Shown one piece after another: positions 37,316-46,034 of a DNA stretch of 64,000 nucleotides. Made by a program: the position numbers and the translations under genes. How positions within the stretch are numbered: position 1 is the first letter of the stretch; each line of letters opens with the position of its first letter. Origin of the DNA: Chryseobacterium endalhagicum (GTDB lineage: Bacteria; Bacteroidota; Bacteroidia; Flavobacteriales; Weeksellaceae); the NCBI RefSeq assembly GCF_016745235.1, contig NZ_JAELVM010000001.1, positions 1,377,856 through 1,441,855 of the forward strand, in the 5' to 3' direction. The notes below the pieces were generated by a model. That model ran no database searches. It worked only from the letters and a program-made list of their open reading frames with translations, and was not told the DNA's origin.

Positions 37316-38578
37316 ATGGAAAATAATGATTCAAAGGATAATGGGAGAGGTCTATTATATTCAGCCTACCATAAACTATATAGCGCTCTTAGTAGTTTGG
37401 AGAAATTTGAAAAAGAAACAAATTTTTTTGACAATATTACTTATCTGGACAGTTTCTTTTCTGAATATAGGAATGTTACTTTTATGCTTCAAAAGTCGCT
37501 CGCCCATACCGAGTATATGAAAGCTTATGAAGAAAATAGACAAAAATATCTACTTAATGATACGTGTAAATGGTTTATAGATAAGCGAAATGAGGTATTA
37601 AAACAACAACCTTTCGATTTAGAGAAGAAAATTCGTATAGTAGTATATACACCATCCGACAATTTGGCTTTACCAGAATTATCATTTACAATTGAAGATG
37701 ATATTGAGTTCTCTACATTGATTGACTCAATGCGTGAGTTCTTTACAAAATTAAATTTAGTTGAAGTAATGTTTTCTGCAGAATTTTCATTTTTTGAAAG
37801 GGGGAAAACTGAAGAACTGCATGACAATTTTGTTGAAGGTATCAGTAATATGAAATTGTTTATGAAGTCAATGAAAGAGGCTGTAAACGAAAGTTGCATA
37901 TTATCCGACCAACTTGAAAAAAAGATTGATGAAATGAAGTTTTACCGTATTCCGAAAAATATGCTTTTAACGGATGATTATATTTTTTATACTAGAAAAA
38001 ACATGTTCGAGAGAGCCTCAAGGGCGGAATTAAGCCTAGGAGTGAAGAACGGAAAGGTACCATCTTCTAATTTTGAAAAAATGTTTCCAGGCTCAAAGGA
38101 TTTATTTGAGAGTTTCATTATGTTGCATTTAGTAACCTTTCAAATGCAAAAGAATCTTATGCCAACATGCTTGATTGTTTACAATGACAGCACAATGCAA
38201 TTAATGTCCTTTGATAGTTCTATAAAAACAACCGTCTATAGAAAACTGTATGAAATAGCAAATCGTATAGAAAAAGAGGAAATTATTGACGTTATGTATG
38301 TTGGAGAAATGTATATTTACAAAAATACCAAAGAAATTCTCAATTTGGAAAGTAGAGAAAGAATAAAATATAAGAATTCTGAGTCACTTATTTTTTTCAA
38401 ATCAAGTCATGATCTGACCAATTGCTTTTATGCTTTCGATTCTGCTATGATAGATGATATGGAGTATATAGTTTCTGTACTGCTTTCTGAAAAAAAAGAT
38501 AAATTTGAAAACCTTGCATTCATGAATCCAATAATCAATGAATTCAAACGTTTAGTCCATAAAAATAATAAGCCTTGA
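37316..38578 (+). CDS. hypothetical protein, 420 aa, in defence island
   Basis: Family not recognised. The first ~110 residues are helical with FFSEYRNVTFMLQKSLAHTE and WFIDKRNEVLKQQPF; such RN-containing helices recall HEPN/abortive-infection proteins, but the downstream His of the Rx4-6H motif is missing, so no catalytic claim is made. Residues ~120-420 are mixed alpha/beta with no P-loop, zinc site or membrane segment. It has no operon partner: it is divergent from the Avs-like gene and convergent with the helicase. Codon use is AT-rich like its neighbours. Confidence 0.65.
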   Translation: MENNDSKDNGRGLLYSAYHKLYSALSSLEKFEKETNFFDNITYLDSFFSEYRNVTFMLQKSLAHTEYMKAYEENRQKYLLNDTCKWFIDKRNEVLKQQPFDLEKKIRIVVYTPSDNLALPELSFTIEDDIEFSTLIDSMREFFTKLNLVEVMFSAEFSFFERGKTEELHDNFVEGISNMKLFMKSMKEAVNESCILSDQLEKKIDEMKFYRIPKNMLLTDDYIFYTRKNMFERASRAELSLGVKNGKVPSSNFEKMFPGSKDLFESFIMLHLVTFQMQKNLMPTCLIVYNDSTMQLMSFDSSIKTTVYRKLYEIANRIEKEEIIDVMYVGEMYIYKNTKEILNLESRERIKYKNSESLIFFKSSHDLTNCFYAFDSAMIDDMEYIVSVLLSEKKDKFENLAFMNPIINEFKRLVHKNNKP

Positions 38579-38692
38579 AACGTACAATCTAATTATCGAA
38601 ATTAACAAGATAAAGAAGTAATAATTTAAAAAAGTTCCATAGTTTACTGTATAAAAATTTTGCTTTAATTCTTCGGAGGATTCTTAATCTCT

Positions 38693-41600
38693 TTAAAAAG
38701 CTTGATGTATTTCAACACGTAATAATCTTTTGTATCTCATTTTATAGCGAAGCTTTTCCTCAGAATCTAAGCCCTCCCTAATCAAAGTGGGAAGGTTTCC
38801 TATAATAAAAGGTATATCCTCTTGCTCAAAGTTTAGAGAGAATAATAACTCTTTCAATGTAAGTGAGGCGACGCCAATTGCAAAGCTAATTTGAGGAACC
38901 AACCGTAGAATAAAGTGCCTGGCTTTAGATAGATAAATTTCATCTCTTCCAGGAATTTTAGAATTAATGACCATATAATTCTCTCCCATAACAAAAGATT
39001 CCAATATTGGAGCAATCTCAGATATTCGTGAAATAACATCCTGTTGGTCGTATTTTGAAACTTTGAGACCCAGCGCCCTAGCAAGCTGTGCACGAGCAGC
39101 ATTACCTGGAAACATTTCTAACACACGTGCTTCATTACCTTCAAGCCAATTAAAGAACCATATTATCCATTCTGTGACAGTAAATTCAAATAGAGTATCC
39201 AAATCTATCTCGTCCAGACTTTTCCCCAATTGCTCAATGATTGTGGGGTTAATTCCTGTTTTTAAACTTACGACCTCTACCCAGTCATTGAAACGTTGAC
39301 CAAGTTGCATCTTATCGCGCCTTTGAATAAGCTCAAATACTTTATCAGAGAAGGACGTATCAGTAGCTTGGGCAGCTTTAAAAGCAGCAAAAGAATTGTT
39401 AAAGATAGATTTTATAGATGTTTTTTCCGTCTCATCGTTGTGAAATCGAAGTAATAAACTATTTAGGTTTTGTGGTAAAATCTCATTTTCCTCACTATTG
39501 GTAACTTCATCAAGAAATCTTGTCAAGGGATCATTAATCGTCAAACATTGGTCGCTTTTCGAAAATACCCTTTGTTGCAGATCTTGCCATCTTTTTGGTG
39601 CTGCTGATCTTTGCTCAAATGTGATGATTTGTCCCGGCACTATGAGTACAACGCCCTGTGCAGCCATTCCTGCTCTACCAGCACGACCAGCTGCATTCAA
39701 AATCTCATGAGCTAATAATTTTTCTGAACTTTCAGTATCTTCATCAAAACGGTCGTCGCCAGCAATAATAACAACCTCTGCCGGTAAATTGATTCCCTGA
39801 GCCAAAGTCGCTGTCGCAACAATAACGTGGATTCCTTCTAGGTTTTTAAACAATAATTCGTTCAACTGGCGCTCAACTGGAAGCAACAGGCCGTGGTGTG
39901 CTGCAACCTGATTTTCCAAACTAAAAAATGAATGATCTAAGCTTCCCAACTCAAGTTCGAGGCTTGTCATTCGTCTGGAATTTTGCGTAACAAAACTTTC
40001 CAGGTTCATAACTCTTTCTTTTAATTGCTCATTTAAATAACGAGCAGTGCTTATCGCATAGATCGGATTGTTCACAAAAACTAAAGTCTTAATACCTGAA
40101 GCAACAAAATGAGCTGCAAGCTCAGCTGCAACTTTATTTCTGTTGCTAGTTATGCCCCAAGTCGGGGCTAGTTCTAATTTGATTTTTCTATCAAAAAGTT
40201 TTCTTACAAAAAAATCATGAGGCCTTTTTGGGTCCCATATATTTCGTAAACTATATATTTGATTCGGAGTAGCATAGATTAAATCTTTAAGTTTTTTTGG
40301 CGGTCCACCTTTTACTGCTTCGGATTGCGCTTTAAAAACCATTTCTCTAAGTTCTTGTAATTCCTCACGAGGATAAATAATACAACCCTGTAATTGTCGT
40401 GTTGGTTTCCAGCTTGAATTAAACGCTTCGCAATTTCGACCTGTTACAGCACTTACCCAAGAAGCGATTTCTTCACCATTTTCAACCATAGCTGATATTA
40501 AAAGATAATCTGCGTTTGGTAATTCAACAAATAGACGTAAAAGACAATACATTGCATCTAGGCTACGTTTGTCAAGCCTTTCTATACGGGAATTTACCAA
40601 ATGGAACTCATCAAAAACAACCAGTCCAATGTTTTCAAAATGTTCAGGGTTCATTGCCAGTAATGTAAGGCATCGTTCGGGAGTCATAACGTTAATTGTT
40701 TCAAGTCCTTCATTATCGAAGTCAGTAAATTCTCCACCTATTTCTAGCCCATTATTATTCAAATTATCAAACAAAGTTGTCAATTCTCGATTGATCTGGT
40801 CTTCAAGCGCATGGGTAGGGACGAGATATAAAACAGATCTACCCTCCATAACGGTGGAAGCAATTTTTAACTCTGCAACTGTAGTTTTACCTGCTCCGGT
40901 AGGAAAAGTTAGAACAGCAGAATTTCCAGAATTAAGAAACCCGGTCTGGACGGCTTCGAAATGGTTTTCCCATAAATAAGGTCGTGACCCAGCGAGTTTT
41001 TGAAGAAAGGGAAACCAGTCGAATGGATCAATTCCAGTAGGTGGATTGACATTTATGACTCCTCTGCTTAATAATTGTTCCTGCAATACATCTAGCAATA
41101 AAGCAAGATGGTAAGCACCCGAGTAACAACTTTTGACAGAGAAATTGGCAAGGGTTAGATCGTGCACTGCTAACTGGATTACTTCTTGGAAGTAGTTGGT
41201 TTCCAATTCGTCTAAACCAAGTAATTTTCCAGCCATTTGCTGCAACCCGCGTAGCAATTGGATCCATAGATAATCCTCTGCCTCTGCATTTACTTCATCA
41301 TCAGCGTATTCTCGTACAACAGGTCTAATCGCTCTCATTGATCCAAGTTGCCCCTTTGCTAAAAGACATATAGCGTTTTCTAATTGATTTTGAATTGTAT
41401 TTGATGATTTACCGTTCATCCTTCCTGCTATTTCAGCAGCATCAGCCGGACTTTCACCTATCAGAAATAGAAGAATCGAAGAAATCCAACTTGGTACATT
41501 TTGGGCCTCCAAACCGTGATCGTGGGAAAATTTTTTTTTATCACGAATTAATTGAAGCAAATTATGAGCGGTTGCGGAAACAAAAGCTGCGGAAACACGG

Positions 41601-41833
41601 TTATTCGAAGTTCTATTGAGTACCGTAAAAGATTCTAGGTTGTTAGCAAGTTTTCTCAATTCATCTATGTCGCTTCGTAACCTTTTAGAAATTTTTCTAT
41701 TTCCGTCGACTCTTCGTCTGACCGAAACAATCCTAGCGTAAATTTTTGTTAAATATTGAGGTAGCTCTTCTGTTTTGGAGCCATCTATTTCTGGTGCATT
41801 TTGGATTACTGCCTCTGTTATCGAATTGTACAT
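38693..41833 (-). CDS. Ski2-like DExH helicase, Hachiman HamB-like
   Basis: 1046 aa. An N-terminal helical region covers ~1-290. The SF2 helicase core follows: motif I PTGAGKT (311-317), Ia LVPTHALEDQI, motif II DEFH (near 403), motif III SAMVENG, then the second RecA fold with ATATLAQGINLPA and motif VI AAGRAGRAG. DEFH and the long C-terminus place it near Ski2-like helicases. The gene directly upstream (1 nt gap) encodes a PD-(D/E)xK-like protein. A small nuclease of the DUF1837 type plus a large SF2 helicase is the Hachiman layout (HamA/HamB), in which the helicase senses damaged DNA. The assignment rests on motif and context. Confidence 0.75.
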   Translation of the reverse strand: MYNSITEAVIQNAPEIDGSKTEELPQYLTKIYARIVSVRRRVDGNRKISKRLRSDIDELRKLANNLESFTVLNRTSNNRVSAAFVSATAHNLLQLIRDKKKFSHDHGLEAQNVPSWISSILLFLIGESPADAAEIAGRMNGKSSNTIQNQLENAICLLAKGQLGSMRAIRPVVREYADDEVNAEAEDYLWIQLLRGLQQMAGKLLGLDELETNYFQEVIQLAVHDLTLANFSVKSCYSGAYHLALLLDVLQEQLLSRGVINVNPPTGIDPFDWFPFLQKLAGSRPYLWENHFEAVQTGFLNSGNSAVLTFPTGAGKTTVAELKIASTVMEGRSVLYLVPTHALEDQINRELTTLFDNLNNNGLEIGGEFTDFDNEGLETINVMTPERCLTLLAMNPEHFENIGLVVFDEFHLVNSRIERLDKRSLDAMYCLLRLFVELPNADYLLISAMVENGEEIASWVSAVTGRNCEAFNSSWKPTRQLQGCIIYPREELQELREMVFKAQSEAVKGGPPKKLKDLIYATPNQIYSLRNIWDPKRPHDFFVRKLFDRKIKLELAPTWGITSNRNKVAAELAAHFVASGIKTLVFVNNPIYAISTARYLNEQLKERVMNLESFVTQNSRRMTSLELELGSLDHSFFSLENQVAAHHGLLLPVERQLNELLFKNLEGIHVIVATATLAQGINLPAEVVIIAGDDRFDEDTESSEKLLAHEILNAAGRAGRAGMAAQGVVLIVPGQIITFEQRSAAPKRWQDLQQRVFSKSDQCLTINDPLTRFLDEVTNSEENEILPQNLNSLLLRFHNDETEKTSIKSIFNNSFAAFKAAQATDTSFSDKVFELIQRRDKMQLGQRFNDWVEVVSLKTGINPTIIEQLGKSLDEIDLDTLFEFTVTEWIIWFFNWLEGNEARVLEMFPGNAARAQLARALGLKVSKYDQQDVISRISEIAPILESFVMGENYMVINSKIPGRDEIYLSKARHFILRLVPQISFAIGVASLTLKELLFSLNFEQEDIPFIIGNLPTLIREGLDSEEKLRYKMRYKRLLRVEIHQAF

Positions 41834-41834
41834 A

Positions 41835-42626
41835 TTAAGGACGTTGCGTTTCTAAAAAATCATAAATCAAGGAAGAAAAGTTAACCATCCATTGCCGTAT
41901 GTCTGCTTGTCTAAAAGTAAGTGTCTGTCGTCTAATTTGATTAGTTCCTGATACGCAGTCATCATAACCATTAAATAATCTTTTTGTTTTTTTAGGAGTA
42001 GAATGGGTTGAAAGCGGTGTGATTCCAGCGCGATAAATCCTATTTTCTTTTTTGTAAATGTCGTCTTTTATAATCGTTTCAAGTTCGTCATCATCTAGGT
42101 TTCCCAAAAGCATAGTAATTTGGGTAACTAATTGACTGTCAAATTCACCCTCTTCAAACAGTTTAAATTCAGGCCAAACCTTGTCCTTCAAAGTGGGACG
42201 GGGATTTTCGGTATATTTATCTTCGGCTATAATCAATGCTTCAATTCTTTTTGTAGAGGTCAGAACAATTGCTAGCCCGTCGATGCCATGTTGGGCCATA
42301 TTTGTATGTGGTGCCTGCGAGATTAGATTTAAACCTGAGTATTCCATCCGGACAGAAATCCATGTCATCATCTGAAACAACCAGCCGTCCCGTTTCCATA
42401 TTTCTGGATCCGTAGTAGCAGTAAGTTGCCTTTGTGCGCGATCAATCATCACGTTAGTCGAAGGTGGAGCTGTTCCATTCTTAGCTGCTAGAATAGCTGC
42501 TATGTGACGATGATGCCCCAATAGTAAGAGTCCAACCTGTCCGGCAAGTTTTTGTAAATCATTTATCAGCAAGTGAGTCTCATGAACTAGAGGTTTGTGA
42601 TCTGTATTTGAATGGTTAAAAGGCAT
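41835..42626 (-). CDS. HamA-like (DUF1837-type) nuclease
   Basis: 263 aa from the ATG at 42626. A 26-codon in-frame extension starts upstream of 42700, but a TAATTTTG -7 box at 42694-42687 lies inside it and supports the shorter form. The core AQHGIDGLAIVL...IEALIIAEDKYTENPR gives Asp116 and E135-D136-K137, the arrangement of a PD-(D/E)xK nuclease as in HamA (DxxH/E...ExK). The downstream helicase starts one base after its stop. In Hachiman, HamA is the effector that degrades DNA when HamB releases it. Similarity to HamA is judged from motif spacing, so a different nuclease-helicase system remains possible. Confidence 0.6.
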   Translation of the reverse strand: MPFNHSNTDHKPLVHETHLLINDLQKLAGQVGLLLLGHHRHIAAILAAKNGTAPPSTNVMIDRAQRQLTATTDPEIWKRDGWLFQMMTWISVRMEYSGLNLISQAPHTNMAQHGIDGLAIVLTSTKRIEALIIAEDKYTENPRPTLKDKVWPEFKLFEEGEFDSQLVTQITMLLGNLDDDELETIIKDDIYKKENRIYRAGITPLSTHSTPKKTKRLFNGYDDCVSGTNQIRRQTLTFRQADIRQWMVNFSSLIYDFLETQRP

Positions 42627-42686
42627 TAGGACTACATTAATTGTGTTAAGGTAGCAATTTTGTATAGTATGACAAATTAAAATATC

Positions 42687-42694
42687 CAAAATTA
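42687..42694 (-). promoter_or_regulatory. -7 box of the Hachiman-like operon
   Basis: On the minus strand TAATTTTG is an exact TAnnTTTG match 60 nt before the ATG at 42626. No TTACGG element is found upstream, so this operon seems to be outside the shared group. Confidence 0.5.
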
Positions 42695-42978
42695 TAGTAT
42701 CCAAATCTACTGTTTAACTTTAGATGGTGAGTATTTACTAAAATCCGAACTATTCCTGAATGAAAGGTATCTATTTATTGTAGTCAAATTTCTTTGTTTC
42801 TTAAAATACTTTTGATATGTGGGGTGTCATATTAATATGTAGCAATGTCATTAATTAGTGCGGTTACTATCAATCTTTCTAGTGATTTTTTTTATTTAAT
42901 AAAACGTAAACTATTTTTGTGTATCATTTCATATGCTTAAAAATATTAATTTGTAAATCAAATAAATACATTAATTAT

Positions 42979-44469
42979 ATGAAGTCAGCCTATTTATATG
43001 TCCGCGTAAGTACAGACGAACAAAAAAGAAAAGGTTACTCTCTACCAGAGCAGGAGGATAGATTATTGAAGTATTGTAAATATAACAATATAGAAGTCAA
43101 AGGAATTTATCGGGAAGACTACTCTGCCAAAAATTTCAACCGACCAGAGTGGAAAGAATTATTTTTAGAAATTAAAAAGAAATCATCGGGAGAAGAAAAG
43201 AACATATTATTTATCAAATGGGACCGATTTAGTCGTAATGTTGAATATGCATATGAAATGATTGGAAAGCTTAGAAAATATAAAACGATAGCAATGGCTA
43301 TTGATCAACCAATTGATTTCTCTGTGCCGGAAAGCACAGTTATGTTGGCTGTATATTTAGCTGTTCCAGAAGCAGAAAATACTCGGAGGGCTCAAAATAC
43401 TGCAAATGGCATTCGTAGAGCGAAGTTGATGGGTAGGCATCCTAATAAAGCGCCTATTGGATTTATTAATTTGACATTAATGGATGGTAAAAAAACTATT
43501 GCCCCTAAAGAACCTGAAGCGGATATTATAAAGTGGTCTTTTCATCAAGTTGCCCAGAACGATCATAAAATTTCTGAAATCATGAGAATGGCTAATGAGA
43601 AAGGATTGATATGTTCACGGTCACACTTTTTCAGAATTTTACGGAATCCAGTTTATTGCGGGCTTATATCAGTCAAACTTAAATCTAATGAAGAGCAAAT
43701 GATAATAGGTTTGCACGAACCTTTAATATCTGAATCGTTATTTTATCAAGTTCAGTCTGTTATTAATACAAAAAGAAAAACTACTTCTAAAAAAGATGAT
43801 TTAAAAGAGCTGTTTTTTCTTAGAGGCTTTTTGACCTGTCCTATTTGTGATCGAAAACTCAGTGGGAGTATTGCGCAAGGAAGCTCAAAAAAATACCCAT
43901 ATTATCATTGTCATGATCGCTGTAGAACAAGGATAAATGCAGTTTTGCTGAATGATTGCTATCAAAATAAGCTTCAGCAATTGATTCTATCAAATAATAC
44001 AATTGAACTATTTAAGGATATTTTGGAAGGTCAGAATATAAAGACACAGAAAGCAAGTTATTTATACGGTCAAAAACTATTAGAAAGAAGAATAAAGGAG
44101 GAAGAACTAACTCTTTCTAGAGGTAGAAAATTATTTATAGCAGGAATATTGAAGATTGATGATTATAATGAGTTAAAAAAAGAATATCTGGTTAGTACTA
44201 AAAATCTTAGGAAGGAAGCACGTGTTATTACTCTTAAATTAAAAGCTATCGATAGAAAGAATCAAATAGAAAATAAATCACTAGTTGAAATTTTCCAAAA
44301 ATTTTCCAAGTTTGATACCTCAGACAAAAGATGTCTTGTGAGTCTTATTCCACCAGTTGATATTGATTATAAAACAGGAGATCTCTCTTTGGACTTGAAT
44401 CAAGCATTTTCAAAAATATTATTAAAAAAAAGTAACAGAAAAACTAATAAGAAAAATGAATTTCATTGA
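42979..44469 (+). CDS. large serine recombinase
   Basis: 496 aa from the ATG at 42979; a longer GTG-initiated frame from 42919 adds 20 residues with no resolvase character and is rejected. The resolvase fold starts at once: AYLYVRVSTDEQ holds the catalytic Ser, then FIKWDRFSRNVEYAYEM and AVPEAENTRRAQNTANGIRRAK (helix E). The Recombinase domain is at ~160-270 (APIGFIN), and the zinc-ribbon (CPICDRKLSG...YHCHDRC) is at about 295-335, followed by a basic helical C-terminus. It would integrate and excise the island by site-specific recombination. The stop overlaps the 54-aa gene downstream. Confidence 0.92.
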   Translation: MKSAYLYVRVSTDEQKRKGYSLPEQEDRLLKYCKYNNIEVKGIYREDYSAKNFNRPEWKELFLEIKKKSSGEEKNILFIKWDRFSRNVEYAYEMIGKLRKYKTIAMAIDQPIDFSVPESTVMLAVYLAVPEAENTRRAQNTANGIRRAKLMGRHPNKAPIGFINLTLMDGKKTIAPKEPEADIIKWSFHQVAQNDHKISEIMRMANEKGLICSRSHFFRILRNPVYCGLISVKLKSNEEQMIIGLHEPLISESLFYQVQSVINTKRKTTSKKDDLKELFFLRGFLTCPICDRKLSGSIAQGSSKKYPYYHCHDRCRTRINAVLLNDCYQNKLQQLILSNNTIELFKDILEGQNIKTQKASYLYGQKLLERRIKEEELTLSRGRKLFIAGILKIDDYNELKKEYLVSTKNLRKEARVITLKLKAIDRKNQIENKSLVEIFQKFSKFDTSDKRCLVSLIPPVDIDYKTGDLSLDLNQAFSKILLKKSNRKTNKKNEFH

Positions 44470-44620
44470 TAAAAATGTTTCAGTTGAGCAAGCAATTATT
44501 CTTCTTGCCAAGAATGGAATTCAGGTAAATGAGAAGGAAGCTAAAATTATATTGGAATTACTATATTTAGTATCAAAAAATTATGATAAGCCAAAAGAGA
44601 AAAATATACTAGAACCTTAA
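44456..44620 (+). CDS. 54-aa protein overlapping the recombinase gene
   Basis: The ATG at 44456 lies 14 nt inside the end of the recombinase gene, in another frame. The peptide (MNFIDKNVSVEQAIILLAKN then GIQVNEKEAKIILELLYLVS) is a compact two-helix unit with a charged tail. Small genes with an AxxxLxKxGxxVxxxEAxxIL pattern sit directly after recombinases in other Bacteroidota as far as I recall, so this is probably a conserved partner, perhaps a directionality or DNA-binding factor. The function is not known. Confidence 0.7.
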   Translation: MNFIDKNVSVEQAIILLAKNGIQVNEKEAKIILELLYLVSKNYDKPKEKNILEP

Positions 44621-44650
44621 TGGGATTTCAAACTACGCTTCAATACCGAT

Positions 44651-44705
44651 GAAATCTCTAATAGAGCACTTTTAGACTGTCTGTTTCAGATAGACTAGAG
44701 ATTTC
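44651..44705. other. stem-loop region between recombinase unit and tRNA
   Basis: GAAATCTCTA (44651-44660) pairs perfectly with TAGAGATTTC (44696-44705). Inside, AGACTGTCTG and CAGATAGACT form a second imperfect stem. It could be a recombination core site or an RNA structure. Confidence 0.4.
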
Positions 44706-44778
44706 ACATCAAAAAATTCAAACTATAAAATGTCAGGCTGTAAAAGTTTGATATAGAGATTTTTATGTATAAAAAAAG

Positions 44779-44805
44779 AGAGACAACTATCAAATAGTTG
44801 TCTCT
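44779..44805 (-). terminator. terminator of tRNA-Arg
   Basis: A 12-bp perfect stem AGAGACAACTAT/ATAGTTGTCTCT with loop CAA is followed on the minus strand by seven T. It lies 5 nt after the tRNA 3' end. Confidence 0.88.
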
Positions 44806-44810
44806 TTCAG

Positions 44811-44884
44811 TGACCTCGACAGGATTCAAACCTGTAACCTTCTGAGCCGTAATCAGATGCGCTATTCAGTTGCGCCACGAGGCC
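44811..44884 (-). tRNA. tRNA-Arg(ACG)
   Basis: 74 nt. The acceptor stem GGCCTCG/CGAGGTC has one G-U pair. The anticodon stem TCTGA/TCAGA has loop TTACGGC, giving anticodon ACG. The T-arm is ACAGG-TTTGAAT-CCTGT, the discriminator base is A, and CCA is not encoded. It is transcribed from a TATATTTG box upstream and ended by the hairpin at 44779-44805. It borders the recombinase island. Confidence 0.93.
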
Positions 44885-44911
44885 GTTGTAACCTTGTTGT
44901 TTAAGGGTTTG

Positions 44912-44919
44912 CAAATATA
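44912..44919 (-). promoter_or_regulatory. -7 box of the tRNA-Arg promoter
   Basis: On the minus strand TATATTTG, an exact TAnnTTTG match, lies 27 nt upstream of the mature 5' end of the tRNA. Confidence 0.6.
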
Positions 44920-44943
44920 GCACTTTTTTCTTTTCTTTGAAAG

Positions 44944-45990
44944 ATGAAACAGAGAATTTTACTTTTATTTACAGTTGTAGCGCTAATCTCCTGTAAAAGA
45001 GAACAAAAAATTTCGTCCTCAGACTGGACCCAAGTATCAAACCGTACCCAATTTAAGGAGCATGACGGTCTTTTGGAACTGAAATCGGGGAATTTCACCT
45101 ATAATTTTAAACAAAATCAGACGCCGTTTAAGAAAGTAATCCTTTTAAATGCGAGCATGGCCGGGTATATTGCGGAACTTGGTGCTGAAGATCTGATCAT
45201 CGGGGTTTCAAGCCCGGAATATATTTATTCGGAAAAAATTCAAAACCTTTTAAAAGAAGGAAAGATCCAGAATGTAGGAAGCGAACAGAAATATGATGTG
45301 GAAAAAATCATTTCCATGAAGCCGGATGCTATTTTCACCAATTATATCGCAAGCTTTGACAATGCCTATCAACTTCTGAAAAATAACGGAATCCAGGTGG
45401 TTTTCCTTGATGAGTATATGGAACAGCTTCCCCTGGAAAAAACGGCTTATATCAAGCTTTTCGGAGAATTCTTCGGAAAAGAGAAAGAAGCTGAAGCGAA
45501 ATACAGGGAAATTGAAAAAAATTACAGCGATCTGAAGAAACTGGCATCAACTGCCAAAGAAAAGCCTGTAGTACTTGCCAATGAAATGTACGGTGATGTC
45601 TGGTACCTGCCGGGCGGAAAAACCTCTGTGGCCAATTATATCACAGATGCCAACGCTTCTTACATCATGAAAGACAATAAAGACGAAAAGTCTCTGACGA
45701 TGAGCTTTGAAGAAGTATATTCCAAATCACCCGGCGTACAGTATTGGGTAAATGCAGGAAGCCACACCTCCAAAAAGGAAATGCTGGGAACCAATCCTTT
45801 CTATGGAAAACTGGATGTATTCAATAAAGGAAAGATCTATACCATCGCAGGAAAAGAAAAGCGGAAAGCCAATGATTTTTTTGAGAGCGGTGCTGTACGC
45901 GCAGATCTTATCCTGAAAGATTACATTAAGATATTCCATCCTGAACTTCTTCCGGAATATAAGCTGACTTATATGAAAGAGCTTCAATAA
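44944..45990 (+). CDS. ABC-type iron/cobalamin substrate-binding lipoprotein (BtuF/FhuD-like)
   Basis: 348 aa. A lipobox LISC ends the signal peptide, with Cys17 as the lipid-modified residue. The PBP2/TroA-like helical-backbone fold follows: KKVILLNASMAGYIAELGAEDLIIGVS and PDAIFTNYIASFDNAYQLLKNNGIQVVFL. It is anchored in the outer or inner membrane facing the periplasm and delivers a chelated metal or corrinoid to an importer. No permease or ATPase gene is adjacent, so the ligand cannot be named. It is divergent from tRNA-Arg and is the first core gene to the right of the island. Confidence 0.87.
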   Translation: MKQRILLLFTVVALISCKREQKISSSDWTQVSNRTQFKEHDGLLELKSGNFTYNFKQNQTPFKKVILLNASMAGYIAELGAEDLIIGVSSPEYIYSEKIQNLLKEGKIQNVGSEQKYDVEKIISMKPDAIFTNYIASFDNAYQLLKNNGIQVVFLDEYMEQLPLEKTAYIKLFGEFFGKEKEAEAKYREIEKNYSDLKKLASTAKEKPVVLANEMYGDVWYLPGGKTSVANYITDANASYIMKDNKDEKSLTMSFEEVYSKSPGVQYWVNAGSHTSKKEMLGTNPFYGKLDVFNKGKIYTIAGKEKRKANDFFESGAVRADLILKDYIKIFHPELLPEYKLTYMKELQ

Positions 45991-46005
45991 CTCGGGCGAA
46001 TTGTT

Positions 46006-46013
46006 TATTTTTG
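46006..46013 (+). promoter_or_regulatory. -7 box of mtgA
   Basis: TATTTTTG matches TAnnTTTG. It overlaps the in-frame TTG at 46011, so that codon cannot be the start and the ATG at 46035 must be. Confidence 0.55.
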
Positions 46014-46034
46014 CAGTTCCTTTTTAGAAAAATT

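Noticed and set aside
42919..42978. GTG-initiated N-terminal extension of the serine recombinase
   Set aside because: The resolvase fold begins right after the ATG at 42979; the extension has no homology-like features.
46011..46034. TTG start for mtgA
   Set aside because: The codon overlaps the -7 promoter box, so it is not transcribed as part of the message.
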